A program made the position numbers and the translations under genes. From Bigelowiella natans CCMP2755 (Eukaryota > Cercozoa > Chlorarachniophyceae), in NCBI GenBank assembly GCA_000320545.1, contig ADNK01002607.1, forward strand, positions 45,001 to 109,000: a stretch of DNA of 64,000 nt, read 5' to 3'. The notes under the pieces are model-generated. The model was not told where the DNA came from and did not search any database. It saw only the letters and a program-made list of their open reading frames with translations. Numbering within the stretch: position 1 is the stretch's first letter; the number at the start of each line of letters is the position of its first letter. Positions 51,853-62,859 of this stretch are shown here, in pieces.

Positions 51853-52433
51853 CACACCACCATCTTCCGTTTGTTGACTGAGATTTGCACCAAAGTTCCT
51901 CCGATCTATATCGGCCACGTGGGGTGCATCTGCGTGCGACGACGATAACGAGGATGAGGCTGAAAGGGGGGGGGATTCACTTGGCTGCTGAAGTTTGTCT
52001 TTTCCATCCCCGTCTCTGCTACTCCTCTCAATACCACCTACTTCTAAGCAGTGGGTGGGTGTCGTGCGAAGTAGATATAAAACAGCAAAGGAACCAGGAG
52101 AATGAGAGAGGAGGAGCGATCTTCATCAGATCAGAGATATTTAGATTTGAAATGTAACATGAAGAGAAGACAGATATATTTGTACATGCATGTGTGTATG
52201 TGTGTGTTTGAATGTGAGAGAGATGGTATTAGAATGGACAACCAGCTATTAAAATGATGCCTAAGAAGATCTTTCCCTTATAACATTGTACTACTACTAC
52301 CGTTGTTCTTTCTGTCGTCTCCTCCCCTCTTCCTGGGTAGCAGCTTCAGTGCGGCTTTGACCGCTGATATCGTTGCATTCTCGTCGCAATCGACATCGTC
52401 GGGCGTTTTCCCAAGCTCGATCCGTAACATGTG
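51163..52433 (-). CDS. winged-helix-like exons downstream of NB-ARC1
   Basis: Exon 52433-52301 (phase 0 to 1) codes HMLRIELGKTPDDVD, then ENATISAVKAALKLL. Exon 51282-51163 (phase 0 to 0) codes VDLLISSNPWHFKILAMLSH and then GLLSLDLDFLWPQ, which recalls the helix after the ARC domain in NLR-type ATPases. At least one exon between them is missing from my model because phases differ. Both donors begin GTAGTAGTAG. Assignment to the ARC2/winged-helix part rests on position and helix pattern only. Confidence 0.5.
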
Positions 52434-53769
52434 CTGTTATTTAATAATAATAATAATAATAATAGCAATAATAATATATCATTATCGTTAAAAGCAGCAC
52501 ATCTCTCCCACGTTGGTTGATGCAGAAGAGTGGGCTGAAATCATCAACGATGCGGTACGACAGCGTTCCATATTGTATGTGTGTCGTGCATTCTGTCCTA
52601 CTACTACAATCCCCAGTTGTTTGATATATTTATATAAAATATATTTATATCAGGCACACCATGATCTTGTAGAGTCGTGTGGGCAAACCATCGAGGTATC
52701 TTAGTATTGCCTTGTCCCTCAGTGCCTTCGATGACGATAATGGCACAAAGCAGCATCATAAAACAACATAAAAGTTTTCATTATAAACAATGGAGGAAGC
52801 AGCTTTCTTTGTGGAAGAAGGGCGTGTGAAATGGCCCTCGATAGCATTTTTGCAAAGACTACTACTACTACTACTTCTACTACTACTACTAATTCCTGAC
52901 CATATTCATGCATTTTTTCTCCATATAATTGGTGCTGCTCGTCGGTATCATCTCAGCTAATTCTTGCATGCTGGAAGGATTCAAAGTCCCCAAGGTCATG
53001 ATGGTCGTCACTCCTACCCACACACAGGCATATATCACACATAATATTATGGGCCTTGTAATGAGAAGTACACACGATTACTGATGAATCTAGTCGCGAT
53101 TAAATAGCAGTACATCTACACAATTATGGGGAAGGGAGATAGACCATGTTTCCTTAGCAAGGAGCGGCACGACTTGTGAGCGGTTATGATAAAGCACACT
53201 TTCCGGTTCTACCGATTTAGAAGGAGAAATACAACACAGCGGAGACACACACGAATATGGCGTTGTTGTTAAGATTGAAGACACCAATTTGTGTTGTTGA
53301 TGTTGTATACGAGATATGTATGTGCTTGCATGATCGCACATGATAATCTGGACAGTAATGCTAGGTAAGAGCAAGAAGTAGCTGCGCTACCACCACCAAA
53401 ACTATCATCATTGGGTATCAACATCAGCAGCAGCAGTAGTGGCTGAAGTTTGTGTATTTTAAGCCTTCACCACCACCAAACTACTGCTACTACTGCGGCA
53501 ATTACTTATACAAGAGATTCAAATAAATAAAAGTGAAACTACTACGAACACTACTGCTACTACTATTACTACTACTACTACCGGATATACTCACCGGATA
53601 TACTCAGTGTTTAACAAGGGTGTTGCGAAGTATATTGTTTTCGTCTTAAATCATGATCCTCTCACTCGTAATAGTAATAGTAGTAGTAGAAGTAGCGACC
53701 TCGAAGCCGTCATGAGCATGAGAGAGATTCTTGAGAACCTCCAGCAGCAAGGAGGTCATCTGGAATTGG

Positions 53770-53808
<39 letters not shown>

Positions 53809-54196
53809 GAAGGCAAACACAGGGTTAAGATGGAAGAGAGAGGAAGTAGAAGAAGCACACAATCGACGATTACGACGATGGTGATGATGATGAGATGTGA
53901 GAGACACAAAAACAATAAATACAGCAATGATGAGGAGCAAGGTATCTCTTCGCTCTTAGACGAATAATCATAGTTGTTTTCCAGATAAGGAAATCGAAAG
54001 GGATCATGGAGAATCAACGGTATAAAGACATCATGTGCAAATAGACACGCAGAGAGTTCTCTTCAAATTGTCAGGAAAACAACATTACATGGGCGTGATC
54101 ATTCCTTCGAGCATCAACATCAGCCCCTTCCCCTCCTTGACCCCCTCCATCGATGTTCGTTAGAACAGCTATGTACGAGACAGATCTGATAAAATT

Positions 54197-54241
<45 letters not shown>
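52434..54241. other. unresolved part of the NB-ARC1 region
   Basis: Minus-strand readings such as TLGTLNPSSMQELAEMI (near 52910-53010) and MTSLLLEVLKNLSHAHD (near 53700-53760) fit an NB-ARC domain, but exon ends are not fixed. Plus-strand readings in the same places are also open. The stretch has CTA, GA and AT arrays. Confidence 0.3.
54202..54241. repeat. (AT)n microsatellite
   Basis: AT array followed by a GT array at the 3' side of the NB-ARC1 exon. Confidence 0.9.
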
Positions 54242-54245
<4 letters not shown>

Positions 54246-54447
54246 CGTAAACGTGTGTGTGTGTGTGTTTGTGTATAATATTTCTCCAAAAAATACTTTG
54301 AGATTTCGTGCATGAGATCCATATCTTCAGTTGCTTGAAAGCCCAACGACTTGACGATTTCTCTGAGGAGAAGACTCCTTATCCGTTCTTGGAACGCAGG
54401 CTCAATACCATCATCGTAGCGGTCGTCGTCGCTGCTGCTGCTGCTGC

Positions 54448-54478
<31 letters not shown>

Positions 54479-55159
54479 AATAGCCCTCGGCGTAGCTTCG
54501 TTTGAAGATGATGATAGGGATAAGGAGGAGGAGGAACCATGCGCCGCCGTGGTAGCAATAGTAGCAGCGGATATCATCCTTGTGGCAGCAGTAGTCGTTG
54601 TAGCAGCAGTAGCAGAAGTAGAAGTAGAAGTAGTAGTAGTTGATGACGTTGCGGTGGAAAGAACGCTCTCGAAGAGACCTGATATGTCAATTTCTAGCGT
54701 GTGCTGTATGCTGTTATCCCTCTCATATAGGTATTGAGATGCCTGACGAGCAAATATCGACCGTCCCACACCTGCCAACCAAAGGAACAAAGAGAGGAGA
54801 GGGGGGGAGGTAGGATAAGAGGCAGCTGATACAGCGAGGCAAATGTTGAAACCCGAAAGCTACTTTAACAATAGCAATATCATCATCATCACCACCATTA
54901 GCAGCAGCAGCAGCAGCAGCATCAGCACATAATAACCTTTCCTTCCTAACACCGCACAGGCTTTGATATTGGTGTTCATAATAGTTCCCCCCCCTTGCTC
55001 CCCCCCCCTCCTCCTCCTCCCCTTCATCATCGTGGGAGAATCATCGTCCAGGTATCTGGCTGCAGCTGCAGCAGCTACTATAGCACCCTCCTCCTCCTCA
55101 TCATGCTGCTGCTGAAGAACACGAGCAACACTTCCGACAAATTTGAAGAGCTCTACCAG
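54242..55159 (-). CDS. NB-ARC module 1 with altered P-loop
   Basis: A linker exon starts at 55159 (LVELFKFVGSVARVLQQQ). A short exon ending at 54937 reads TNIKACAVLGRKG. Exon 54771 downward continues in phase with VGRSIFARQASQYLYERD and LEIDISGLFES. The P-loop is therefore G-R-K-G-V-G-R-S, with Arg in place of the invariant Lys (codon 54763-54761). A very long Thr/Ala/Ser/Asn run is inserted between the helix after the P-loop and IRSLLLREIVKSLGFQATED. The order linker, strand, P-loop, Y-L-x-x-R helix, I-D-x strand is the NB-ARC order. Walker B and sensor exons further down are not resolved. The lost Lys suggests weak or no ATP binding. Confidence 0.68.
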
Positions 55160-56301
55160 CTAGAGCGTACCATGAATACTCTTCGATTCTCGGTCAAACG
55201 CGATGTGATGTTGTTGTTATTGTTGTTGTGTTATTCTTGTTGCTGGTGCTGCTTTTTGGGTGTCGTCGCCAGTGCCGACGAATATCTGTTTCTCGATCTG
55301 GCCAGGGAGGAGCTCCCTCCTAAGACAACAATGTAGTCAAATGGTGGCCAGTAGTTGTTATTATGGAGAGTAGTTGATAGTGATAATAATGATGAGTAGA
55401 AGAAGGAGGGGGAGGAGGAGAGGGAGGGTAATGAGCGCTGCCGATGTGGTTAACAACCCGGTCAGCAGCGTGAACTTGGAGCTCTCGTTGTGGGAGAGGT
55501 GCGGGGCGCAGCAGCACACCCTCATCTTGGATACCACGAATGAACGTGAGGACGCCGCCCTGCGGTGGTCATCGAGAAAGTTGTCTGCCGTGTCACGGTG
55601 TGCGAATTCAACCAAGATGTACGGCTCGAGAGCGCGGTCGCCTTCGACATAGCGCGGGTCCGCTGGCACGTAACGCACGGTTATTTCTGGGCCTGATGAC
55701 GACGAAAGGTATATTATTAATTCCAGCGAGGGCGGCGGGAGGGGGGAGGGGGAGGAGGGATTCGAGAGCGCCCTTTGAGCATTTACGCTGTTGTTGCAGC
55801 ACATAGAAATGTACGCATCACTGTATGGGTGCACAATAAAGCTCGCACTCTCTCTCCATTGGAGCGTCAAAGCAATACAGAACAAATGCGTGGTTCATTC
55901 TCGCTAGCTAGCAGGAAGCAACAACAACAACAACAACAACAACAACAACTTCTAGAGCTATTACCTCTTCCGAGGCCAAGCTTCTCCCTTACCCACTTCT
56001 CAGGATGTTCCTGAATAATGTTTCCTCTCCCTTTCTCCTCACCATCGCTACTATCTCGGAGCACATCCTTGCCAGATATCACCAGCGTTCTACCATCATA
56101 TACCCCAGGCTCCAAACCTATGATGATGATGATGATGATGATGATGTTGTTGTTGTTGTCGTGTTAGTAGTAGTTTTAGTAGTAGTGGTAGTAATAGTGG
56201 TAGTAATGTGTTTTGGTGGTTGTTGTCGCAACAATGGAGAGATGTGACTATCCAATATGTGATTTGCGTATTAAATGCACAAATACCAACAGCATCTTCA
56301 C

Positions 56302-56341
<40 letters not shown>

Positions 56342-57186
56342 AAATGTATATGGCTCCTTATTGCAACTCGTCTCTTCTTCTTCATCATCTTCTTCTTCTT
56401 CTCCTTCTCTTTCTCTTCTTCATGTTCGTCGTCCTCAAGTTGTAAGGTCATTGTCACATCACCCATTTCTTTGGCCCTCCACCGAGCCTGGAATGAACAG
56501 CCAGATCAAAAGGCCGGTTATCCACATAATAACGATGAGTGGGGATGATGCAGAGTGATATTTTCTTGTATATTATTATTACCCAAGAGCAATTCTCTAC
56601 GTGCAAAGCAGCGTCACCAGAACCTTCGGTTGCGCGAGCGCAAAAGCAGCTCGCATCGTGCGGCACGCAGTAAGCGCAATGAATCTCTGCATCTGTCATG
56701 TACCTCCCCTTGGTGATTGATGCGGTCGGTGTTCACGAGTCATCAGAGGAGAGGGGAGAGGGGAGGCGGGGGTGGAGGAGTAAACAATGCAGATTTCATT
56801 TCATTACCAAAAGGATGAAAACGAAGAAAAATATCATATGTATTGACGACCAACACGACGCAAATATTCAAGATTATCCTGGAAAAATCATATTCATTTT
56901 CTCTCCCATCGGCCGTTTCCTAGTCCTCCCTCTCCCCTCACCAACAAAGAGCAGTCTCTCACTACGTTCGCAGATCGATGTGATCTAATCACACGCACAC
57001 CTTATCTTTCTTAATCAGGAGAAATGGGCAATTGTATCTATGCTGGTGCGAGCAGCAACATGTATGCAATCCGGAGGACTTCCTATAGCAACATAGTAAT
57101 ATCGATGATGCTGATGATTACGGCGATAGCGGTGAATGAATCCAGCGAGTATGGCACATGTGTTTCGGGATGATGACTTCAAACAA

Positions 57187-57222
<36 letters not shown>

Positions 57223-57314
57223 CGAAAAGGTCCTTTCTGTCATGTATCTCGTGGGGAAAAAAAGGAGAATATAATAGAGAAAACAGGTGAGGAGCACCGC
57301 GGCGGCAAAATAGC

Positions 57315-57350
<36 letters not shown>

Positions 57351-57387
57351 TCTACTATGTTCTCATCATCAGGGTAGTAGCTAAGAC
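55160..57387. other. unresolved part of the large locus between CHAT1 and NB-ARC1
   Basis: Several minus-strand stretches look coding (EPGVYDGRTLVISGKDVL near 56050-56110; EITVRYVPADPRYVEGD near 55640-55695; CRDSLRLLRAARCELLL near 56640-56700), but their joins are not certain. The rest is introns with CAT, CAA, GT and ATT arrays. Confidence 0.35.
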
Positions 57388-57626
57388 CTATTGTTCGTCA
57401 ATCCTCCTGATATTGCTCGGTCACGCAGCGCCGTCTGGGCGTGTGCAAAGGCCTCGGGCACAGAAGCGTTGTTGAGGAGAGATTGGTAAAGTGTTTTGGA
57501 AAAGGCTTTGCACGCGTCGTCAAGGACCTTGCTGCCGCTCTGTCAAGAAGGGGAGGGAGGAGGGAGGGGATGGGCATTCAATTCGTTATTGCGTTGTCTT
57601 CTTTACATGAGACAAACAGCACACAC

Positions 57627-57662
<36 letters not shown>

Positions 57663-57899
57663 AATATGATATACATAGATGTGTGTGTGAGCCAAAGATA
57701 ATCCATAACATCAAAACTTATTCCCTTCCCCCTCGTGCCCCTCCCCTCCTCCCTCTAGTTAGACTTACATGCACGGCTATGACGTAGGGTACGCCCGCAT
57801 CACGAAACACTCGACCAGCCTCGAAGGAATTACACGCGGAGACCACCACCAAATCTGGCTTCTGTTCACGACTCTTCTCCTTCTTATCTTGCATTGACA

Positions 57900-57943
<44 letters not shown>

Positions 57944-59569
57944 AGAGAGAGAAGAAAGAGAGAAGAGAGGAGGGGGGGTGAAAAAAAGGTGGAAACAAGT
58001 AACATCATCGTAACATGTGCATCGCATCGTCGTTCAGGACATCTTTATCACCATCATCATCATCATCATCATCTTCATCATCATCATAGGGATAGGGCAA
58101 CATCTCCTCGCCTCCTCTTCCTCCTACAATGTTGTTATTGTTGTTGTTGTTGTTGTTGTTGTTCTTACGATAGATCTGAGTCTGTTCACGTCGAAGAAGT
58201 CCACGCAACCGTGGTTCTTCTCAAATGCAAGGCAAAACTCCTGTCCAGTGCTCTTCTGATGACCCGTTTTCAGTCTATACCTTTATTATCATTTTCATAA
58301 ATGGTGTCATCATCATCATCATCATCATCATCATTGGAAGGAGGACATTCAAGTAAAACGGTTGAGAGTAGTTTCAAATTCCCCTCCGTGACAGCAGATG
58401 TGGAGAACGCGTGGCTTATGCTTGCCCAGCGTGCGCTCCAAGCTTTTAAAGGGGGAAGTGGTGGAAAGGGGGGGGGGGGGGATGGGAACATGTTAGTCTT
58501 GAAGAATAAAGGGAATCAAAAGCGCCAGTTGATATAAAGATGAACGAAATCGCAATTAGGACAAGGAAAGTGACGGTAGTGATTAATGTTGATGATGATG
58601 AAAATGCTGTTTTTTATTGTGATGTGTGCATATGTCGATTTTGCTATGGTGATAAAAATACCCACCAAGGTTGAAACTCCTAAAAAACGATGATAGCAAT
58701 GATGGGGATGAAAACGCGGGGGGGGGGGGGGGGGGTTATGATTCATCATCAAATCACCCTTCTGAAGTAGCAACGTCGACTCGTAAGGACACAGGATTCT
58801 AACGCAGAGACAGCACGAAAGAAGAGTATGATGTTCATACGAATTGATACAAGAAAACGTGCATGAGTGCTCTCATTTGCTACGGTGAGCGCTTGAGGCC
58901 TTCCTCATCAAACTATGATCTGAACTTACGTCGTTCTTATTATTCATTTAGTAATGAGATCACCACTACTCTTCCTAAATTGAAATGTCGCTGATGCTGC
59001 TATGGTTACTACTTCTGTTACTACCTCATTCTTGCACTCATTATTTCTGTCTTTGATTGCACGAATGAGATTCTTGGCTTCTGGAATATGACTTAAGAAT
59101 GTCTGATACGGATCAAAGCCGCCCTTTGCCTCGCTGTTCTCGCAGACGATCTGTCAGATTTTATTGTTTCGATGAGGTTTTTGCTGTTCATTATCATCAT
59201 CATTATTATTATCATTAGTCTCTCTCTATTGGCAACCGGGTTACTATAGAGGTAGGCTATTCCTAGCCGTGACGTGAGTCCCCCTCTCTGGAATTGGGAA
59301 ATCGATGAAGATGAAGAGAGTCTTGGTGCTAGAGCTAATGGATCCTGATCCCGGCTACTATCGTCATCATAACTGCCTTTTACGGTGGTATGCAGCTCGT
59401 GTTCCAAGTCCTAAGAGGAAATGGTGGAGGATAGGGTGTACAAAATACTGCGTATTGAGAGAAAGCGGTAAAAGGTTTTATTATGATCGAGAATAATATT
59501 ATTGACCTGTATCTCCTTGTCGTCCAATAGGCTTGGGTTTTCCTTCAAAAGCTTCACCAATGCTTTCAA
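57388..59569 (-). CDS. CHAT domain 1 with intact His/Cys pair
   Basis: Exons 59569-59507, 59150-59025, 58798-58758 and 58442 onward join in phase. They read LVKLLKENPSLLDDKEIQ, IVCENSEAKGGFDPYQ, VSLRVDVATSEG and RVLHICCHGGEF. Exons 58255-58169 (GQEFCLAFEKNHGCVDFF), 57900-57769 and 57539-57388 also join in phase. They carry PDLVVVSACNSFEAG, FRDAGVPYVIAVH, then a C-terminal helix (FSKTLYQSLLNNASVPEAF). The His of CCHGG (codon 58390-58388) and the Cys of SACNS (codon 57834-57832) are the expected catalytic pair of CHAT proteases, which belong to the caspase/separase clan. The join between the His exon and 58255 lacks a clear GT donor in the right phase. This module sits at the N-terminal side of NB-ARC1, as in CHAT-NACHT/NB-ARC receptors. 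Confidence 0.8.
57630..57659. repeat. (AT)n microsatellite
   Basis: AT array in a CHAT1 intron. Confidence 0.9.
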
Positions 59570-59772
59570 CTTGTGTGCACAATTGAGGGGTTAGGAAGCA
59601 GAGAGAACGGCAAACACAATAAGCGACCCAACTATGGTAAGACGAGGAGAACAAATGGGCATGCAACAGGTAGAGAAGGCGAGGGATAATTTGAACAGAA
59701 AGGACAGGGTCATCAAAAAACTTCTCAAAGTAATAGGTCCTCTTCAACCCCGCCTCTCGCTACTGCTAAAAC

Positions 59773-60583
59773 CTGTCTGGTTGCCGTTTGTTTGGGTGTT
59801 TCTGCAAAAGCTCTGTGGATTGATGACGCGCTGTTGCTGATGGTGTCGGGAGCTCTTTCCACGCCGTCTGATCTACTGCTTTGAATCCTGGGGATTGCAT
59901 GGGCTGAGGTGAGCGCAAACAAGGACTGCACAGACGCTGCTGAAGATACGTCCGAATGATTCTGCAAGAGAACTACACCAAGCAGTAATGATGTATAGCG
60001 ACACAAGTCAGAAGGATGTTGGGATAACGAGGAACGTGCGGATTAATCGCATCAAGGTACGGAGAGATGAACTTACTGGGTCGTTCGACGCCTTCATTCT
60101 GGTGCATATTTTCTTCCGTATCAACGATTTCCTTACTTTCCTTATCCCTCGCCCGGACCTTTTTATGCCAGCCCGAGATGTCTGCAATTTTATCTTCTCC
60201 CGCGTTCAGCCATGTGCTTGTTCCTTCCTCGTTTCCCAATTATCGGGGGAGAACTTCTTTCATCATCTGGTGTAAGAAAGTCCTTAAAAGTTTGCAAGTC
60301 AATGGCACAAACTTTTACTCCTTCACCCCGCTCAAGGTGCTTCGGGGACCGCTTGCGAGTATGGTTTTGTTCGGCTCTGTGATTTTCTGGTGAGCAGGAG
60401 CATTTTGGGGACAAATAATGAACCGAAAATCACGTATATTATATATAAGAATCTTGGTTCTTAACTTACCGAATAGTCAAACACACGAACAATTTTATCA
60501 TATTCCTTTCTGGTAATTTCTCGCTTAATAAATAGTCTATATTCAGGCTGCTGAGACCAAGCTTCAATAGCCTCAAAACCCAT
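59773..60583 (-). CDS. candidate N-terminal exons of the large locus
   Basis: One open stretch from an ATG at 60583 to 60470 reads MGFEAIEAWSQQPEYRLF and ITRKEYDKIVRVFDYS, and ends at a strong GTAAGT donor. Further down, 59961-59773 is open between TTGCAG and a GTTTTA donor in more than one frame. A stretch near 60190-60410 (VKVCAIDLQTFKDFLTPDDE) also looks coding. I could not link these with consistent phases, so the true 5' end of the CHAT gene is open. The frame continues upstream of the ATG into sequence overlapping the plus-strand membrane-protein gene. Confidence 0.3.
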
Positions 60584-60611
60584 CTCTCCTTCTGAAGTCA
60601 CGCTCGGCAAG

Positions 60612-61224
60612 ATGAGCTCACCCGCTCCCCCTCCGAGTCCTGTTTCCACCAATGTCCGCCGACATGATAGAACATTAACACGGGATATGGCCGATGATCT
60701 ATGGAAGGCTTACAATGAGGAGGAAAAACGTCGAGATTCAAGAAGGAAACAGCGGGGTTTGGGCTAATGGATGTCAACATTCTCCTTATATCTGAGAAGT
60801 ACTCTTCATTCTTCTGCTGTTTTAGGAGCTGATCTGCATAAAAGAAAAGAGGAAAAAAAAAACGAATGTGAGAAGGACGAACCGCACGATAGCGCCGCTA
60901 CTGTAAAAGGGGATGGTGTTCTGGAGAATGAGCGAGAGGAGAGGATAAGAAATGGACTCAAGAATGATGCTTCCTCTAATATTTCGAGTCTTATAAAGGG
61001 GAATATTGTGTCTCCATTATCGAGATCGCAAAACAGCTTGTCCTGGGTTTTAGGCTTTCATGTTATATTTGCTTTAGTAGCACTGATGGTGTTGCTCCTG
61101 CCCTTCCCAGTCGCTCTTTCGCCTGGATTTCGTGAATCTGCTTGTGTTTTGGTATGAGAGGAACCTTTGACAATATGAATACATGTACACACATATACAC
61201 AAAAATATGTAAGGATGTGTACAT

Positions 61225-61263
<39 letters not shown>

Positions 61264-62331
61264 GTGTGTGGGTGTGTGTGTGTGTGTGTGTGTGTGGCTT
61301 GTTCTGTTCCGCAATTTGTGTTCGTTGTCGTCGCTGCGAAGCTTTACAACTCTTCAGTTCCGTCATTTGCTATTCGTAACGGATTGGATGACTGGATTGA
61401 GATGTGGATTCTTTCGGCCGCAGTGTCCTTTTTCCAGGTCTTCATCACACGTGCAGTACAAAACATATGCAAGGCTGAAGCCTCTCAGTGAACTATATGT
61501 TATGTTGTCAATTATTTCGCAGTCCACATCGAGAAGTTATTTGTCTATATAAATTAATCAGCTACTTCCGTACTGGTTTCTTGTCCAATCCAGGGCAATA
61601 GTTCCCGGTTATGCTGCGCATAGGTAGTTGTACAGTGATGCCAGGGAGAGAGAACAAAAAGGACGAGAAAACAAGGAAGACACGAACAAAAATAAAGAGA
61701 AGAAGAGAATAAATAAAAGGAGTCGTGTAACTCAGTTACAGCTCCACAACTCAGGTATTTGGCGGGAATGTGGACCTTTCCATGTTTCATGACGCTGATA
61801 TCGGGTCGTGAGGCAAAGAATAGTGGGTGCGGGGCATGCGCAAGCTACTCCATCGCTGTGGCCTTGGGGGGTGGAATCCTGATCTCCTCTGAATTCATCA
61901 TAGGCCAGAAGCTCAATGCCTGGAAGTAATAATCGTAGTAGAAGAAGAAGAAGTAAATAGATTGTTGCATTGTAGCGGCTTAAGAAAGAACCCCATCGCA
62001 CGTGCTGAGTTGAAGTAGTTACTGTAGTATTTGGCTAAGACAACCTCATCTCCACTGAATAATGATTGTTGTAGCTCTTGTAATTGATTTTCTCTTTTTG
62101 TCTCCTTCCTCCTTCAGATATTCACAAAATACGTTATCGAATTGGTACCATCTAGCCCTACAAATCGTAGTGCCAAATATACTTCTTCCAATTGGCTTAT
62201 CCTATGTTGATCAGACCTCTGCCCACAGCTACATTGCCCGCGTATTGGTAGCTCCTCCAATCTCTTTGATGTACACTGGGGCGTTAGCACTTTCTTGCAC
62301 TACATTAGCCTCTTGTGCAATTTGTAATTGA
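60612..62331 (+). CDS. multi-pass membrane protein of unknown family
   Basis: Four exons join in phase (60612-60756, 60826-61151, 61342-61487, 62118-62331) to 276 residues. The N-terminal half is highly charged (DDLWKAYNEEEKRRD, HKRKEEKKNECEKDE). Hydrophobic helices follow: WVLGFHVIFALVALMVLLL, MWILSAAVSFFQVFI, LALQIVVPNILLPIGL and ISLMYTGALALS. The last exon follows a strong pyrimidine tract. No motif gives a function. An alternative start at 60771 would skip the first exon, which overlaps minus-strand sequence that also looks coding. The helices from 60826 on are the firm part. Confidence 0.52.
61231..61260. repeat. (AT)n then (GT)n microsatellite
   Basis: AT array directly followed by GT units up to about 61297, inside intron 2 of the membrane-protein gene. 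Confidence 0.9.
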
Positions 62332-62859
62332 TGCCAAGCAGAGCTATATCAGAAAGGTAGCTTTTAAATACATTCGCTCTAATACAAGCTTCATGAATTT
62401 GAAAGGATTGAAAGCCTTCACACTAGCACATCCTGTCGTCGATGTCGCGCAGTGCGCGCAGCCGTCCGTCTTTTTCAGCCATTGATAGATTGTCAGTCGT
62501 TTCGTCTCGTCATTTCGTTCCATGATGGCAGTCAATTGGTTTCATGATCTGAGCTATTGGTGTGCGCTAGTGCGCATGCGTCGCATTAGAGGCGATGGTG
62601 CATGTCTTTCACAACACCACGTGTGCTGTGCACTTCTGTACTAGAGTTGCACCTGCTGCTTCACAGTCGGGTTACATGCGGGCATCTTGTCGTGAGAAGT
62701 CGTGCGGAACGCTGCATTGCTAGATCATCTAGCTAGCTAGTTCTAGAGTTGTGGCGCCCGTGCATGTCTCACAATTGTGTGGCATGTTCTCTAGCTCTCT
62801 GGCTCTAGAGCTCTAGTGCAGCATTCAGCGCCACATGTGAGATGGATGTGATGAAGTGA
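62332..62859. other. TG/CA-rich sequence upstream of the reverse transcriptase
   Basis: Composition matches the other TG/CA islands, with CTAG-rich words near 62720-62815. No gene is supported. It may be decayed 5' sequence of the retroelement. Confidence 0.4.

Noticed and set aside
52433-52695. Plus-strand exons (SPTLVDAEEWAEIINDA, then AHHDLVESCGQTIE) with good splice signals
   Set aside because: They are phase-compatible with each other, but no flanking plus-strand exons were found and they lie within the minus-strand NB-ARC1 region. Kept as an open alternative, not called.
61554-61930. Minus-strand stretches (ISVMKHGKVHIPAKYLSCGA; HNRELLPWIGQETSTE) with donor-like ends
   Set aside because: They could be further 5' exons of the large locus, but they overlap the introns of the plus-strand membrane-protein gene and cannot be joined in phase to 60583.
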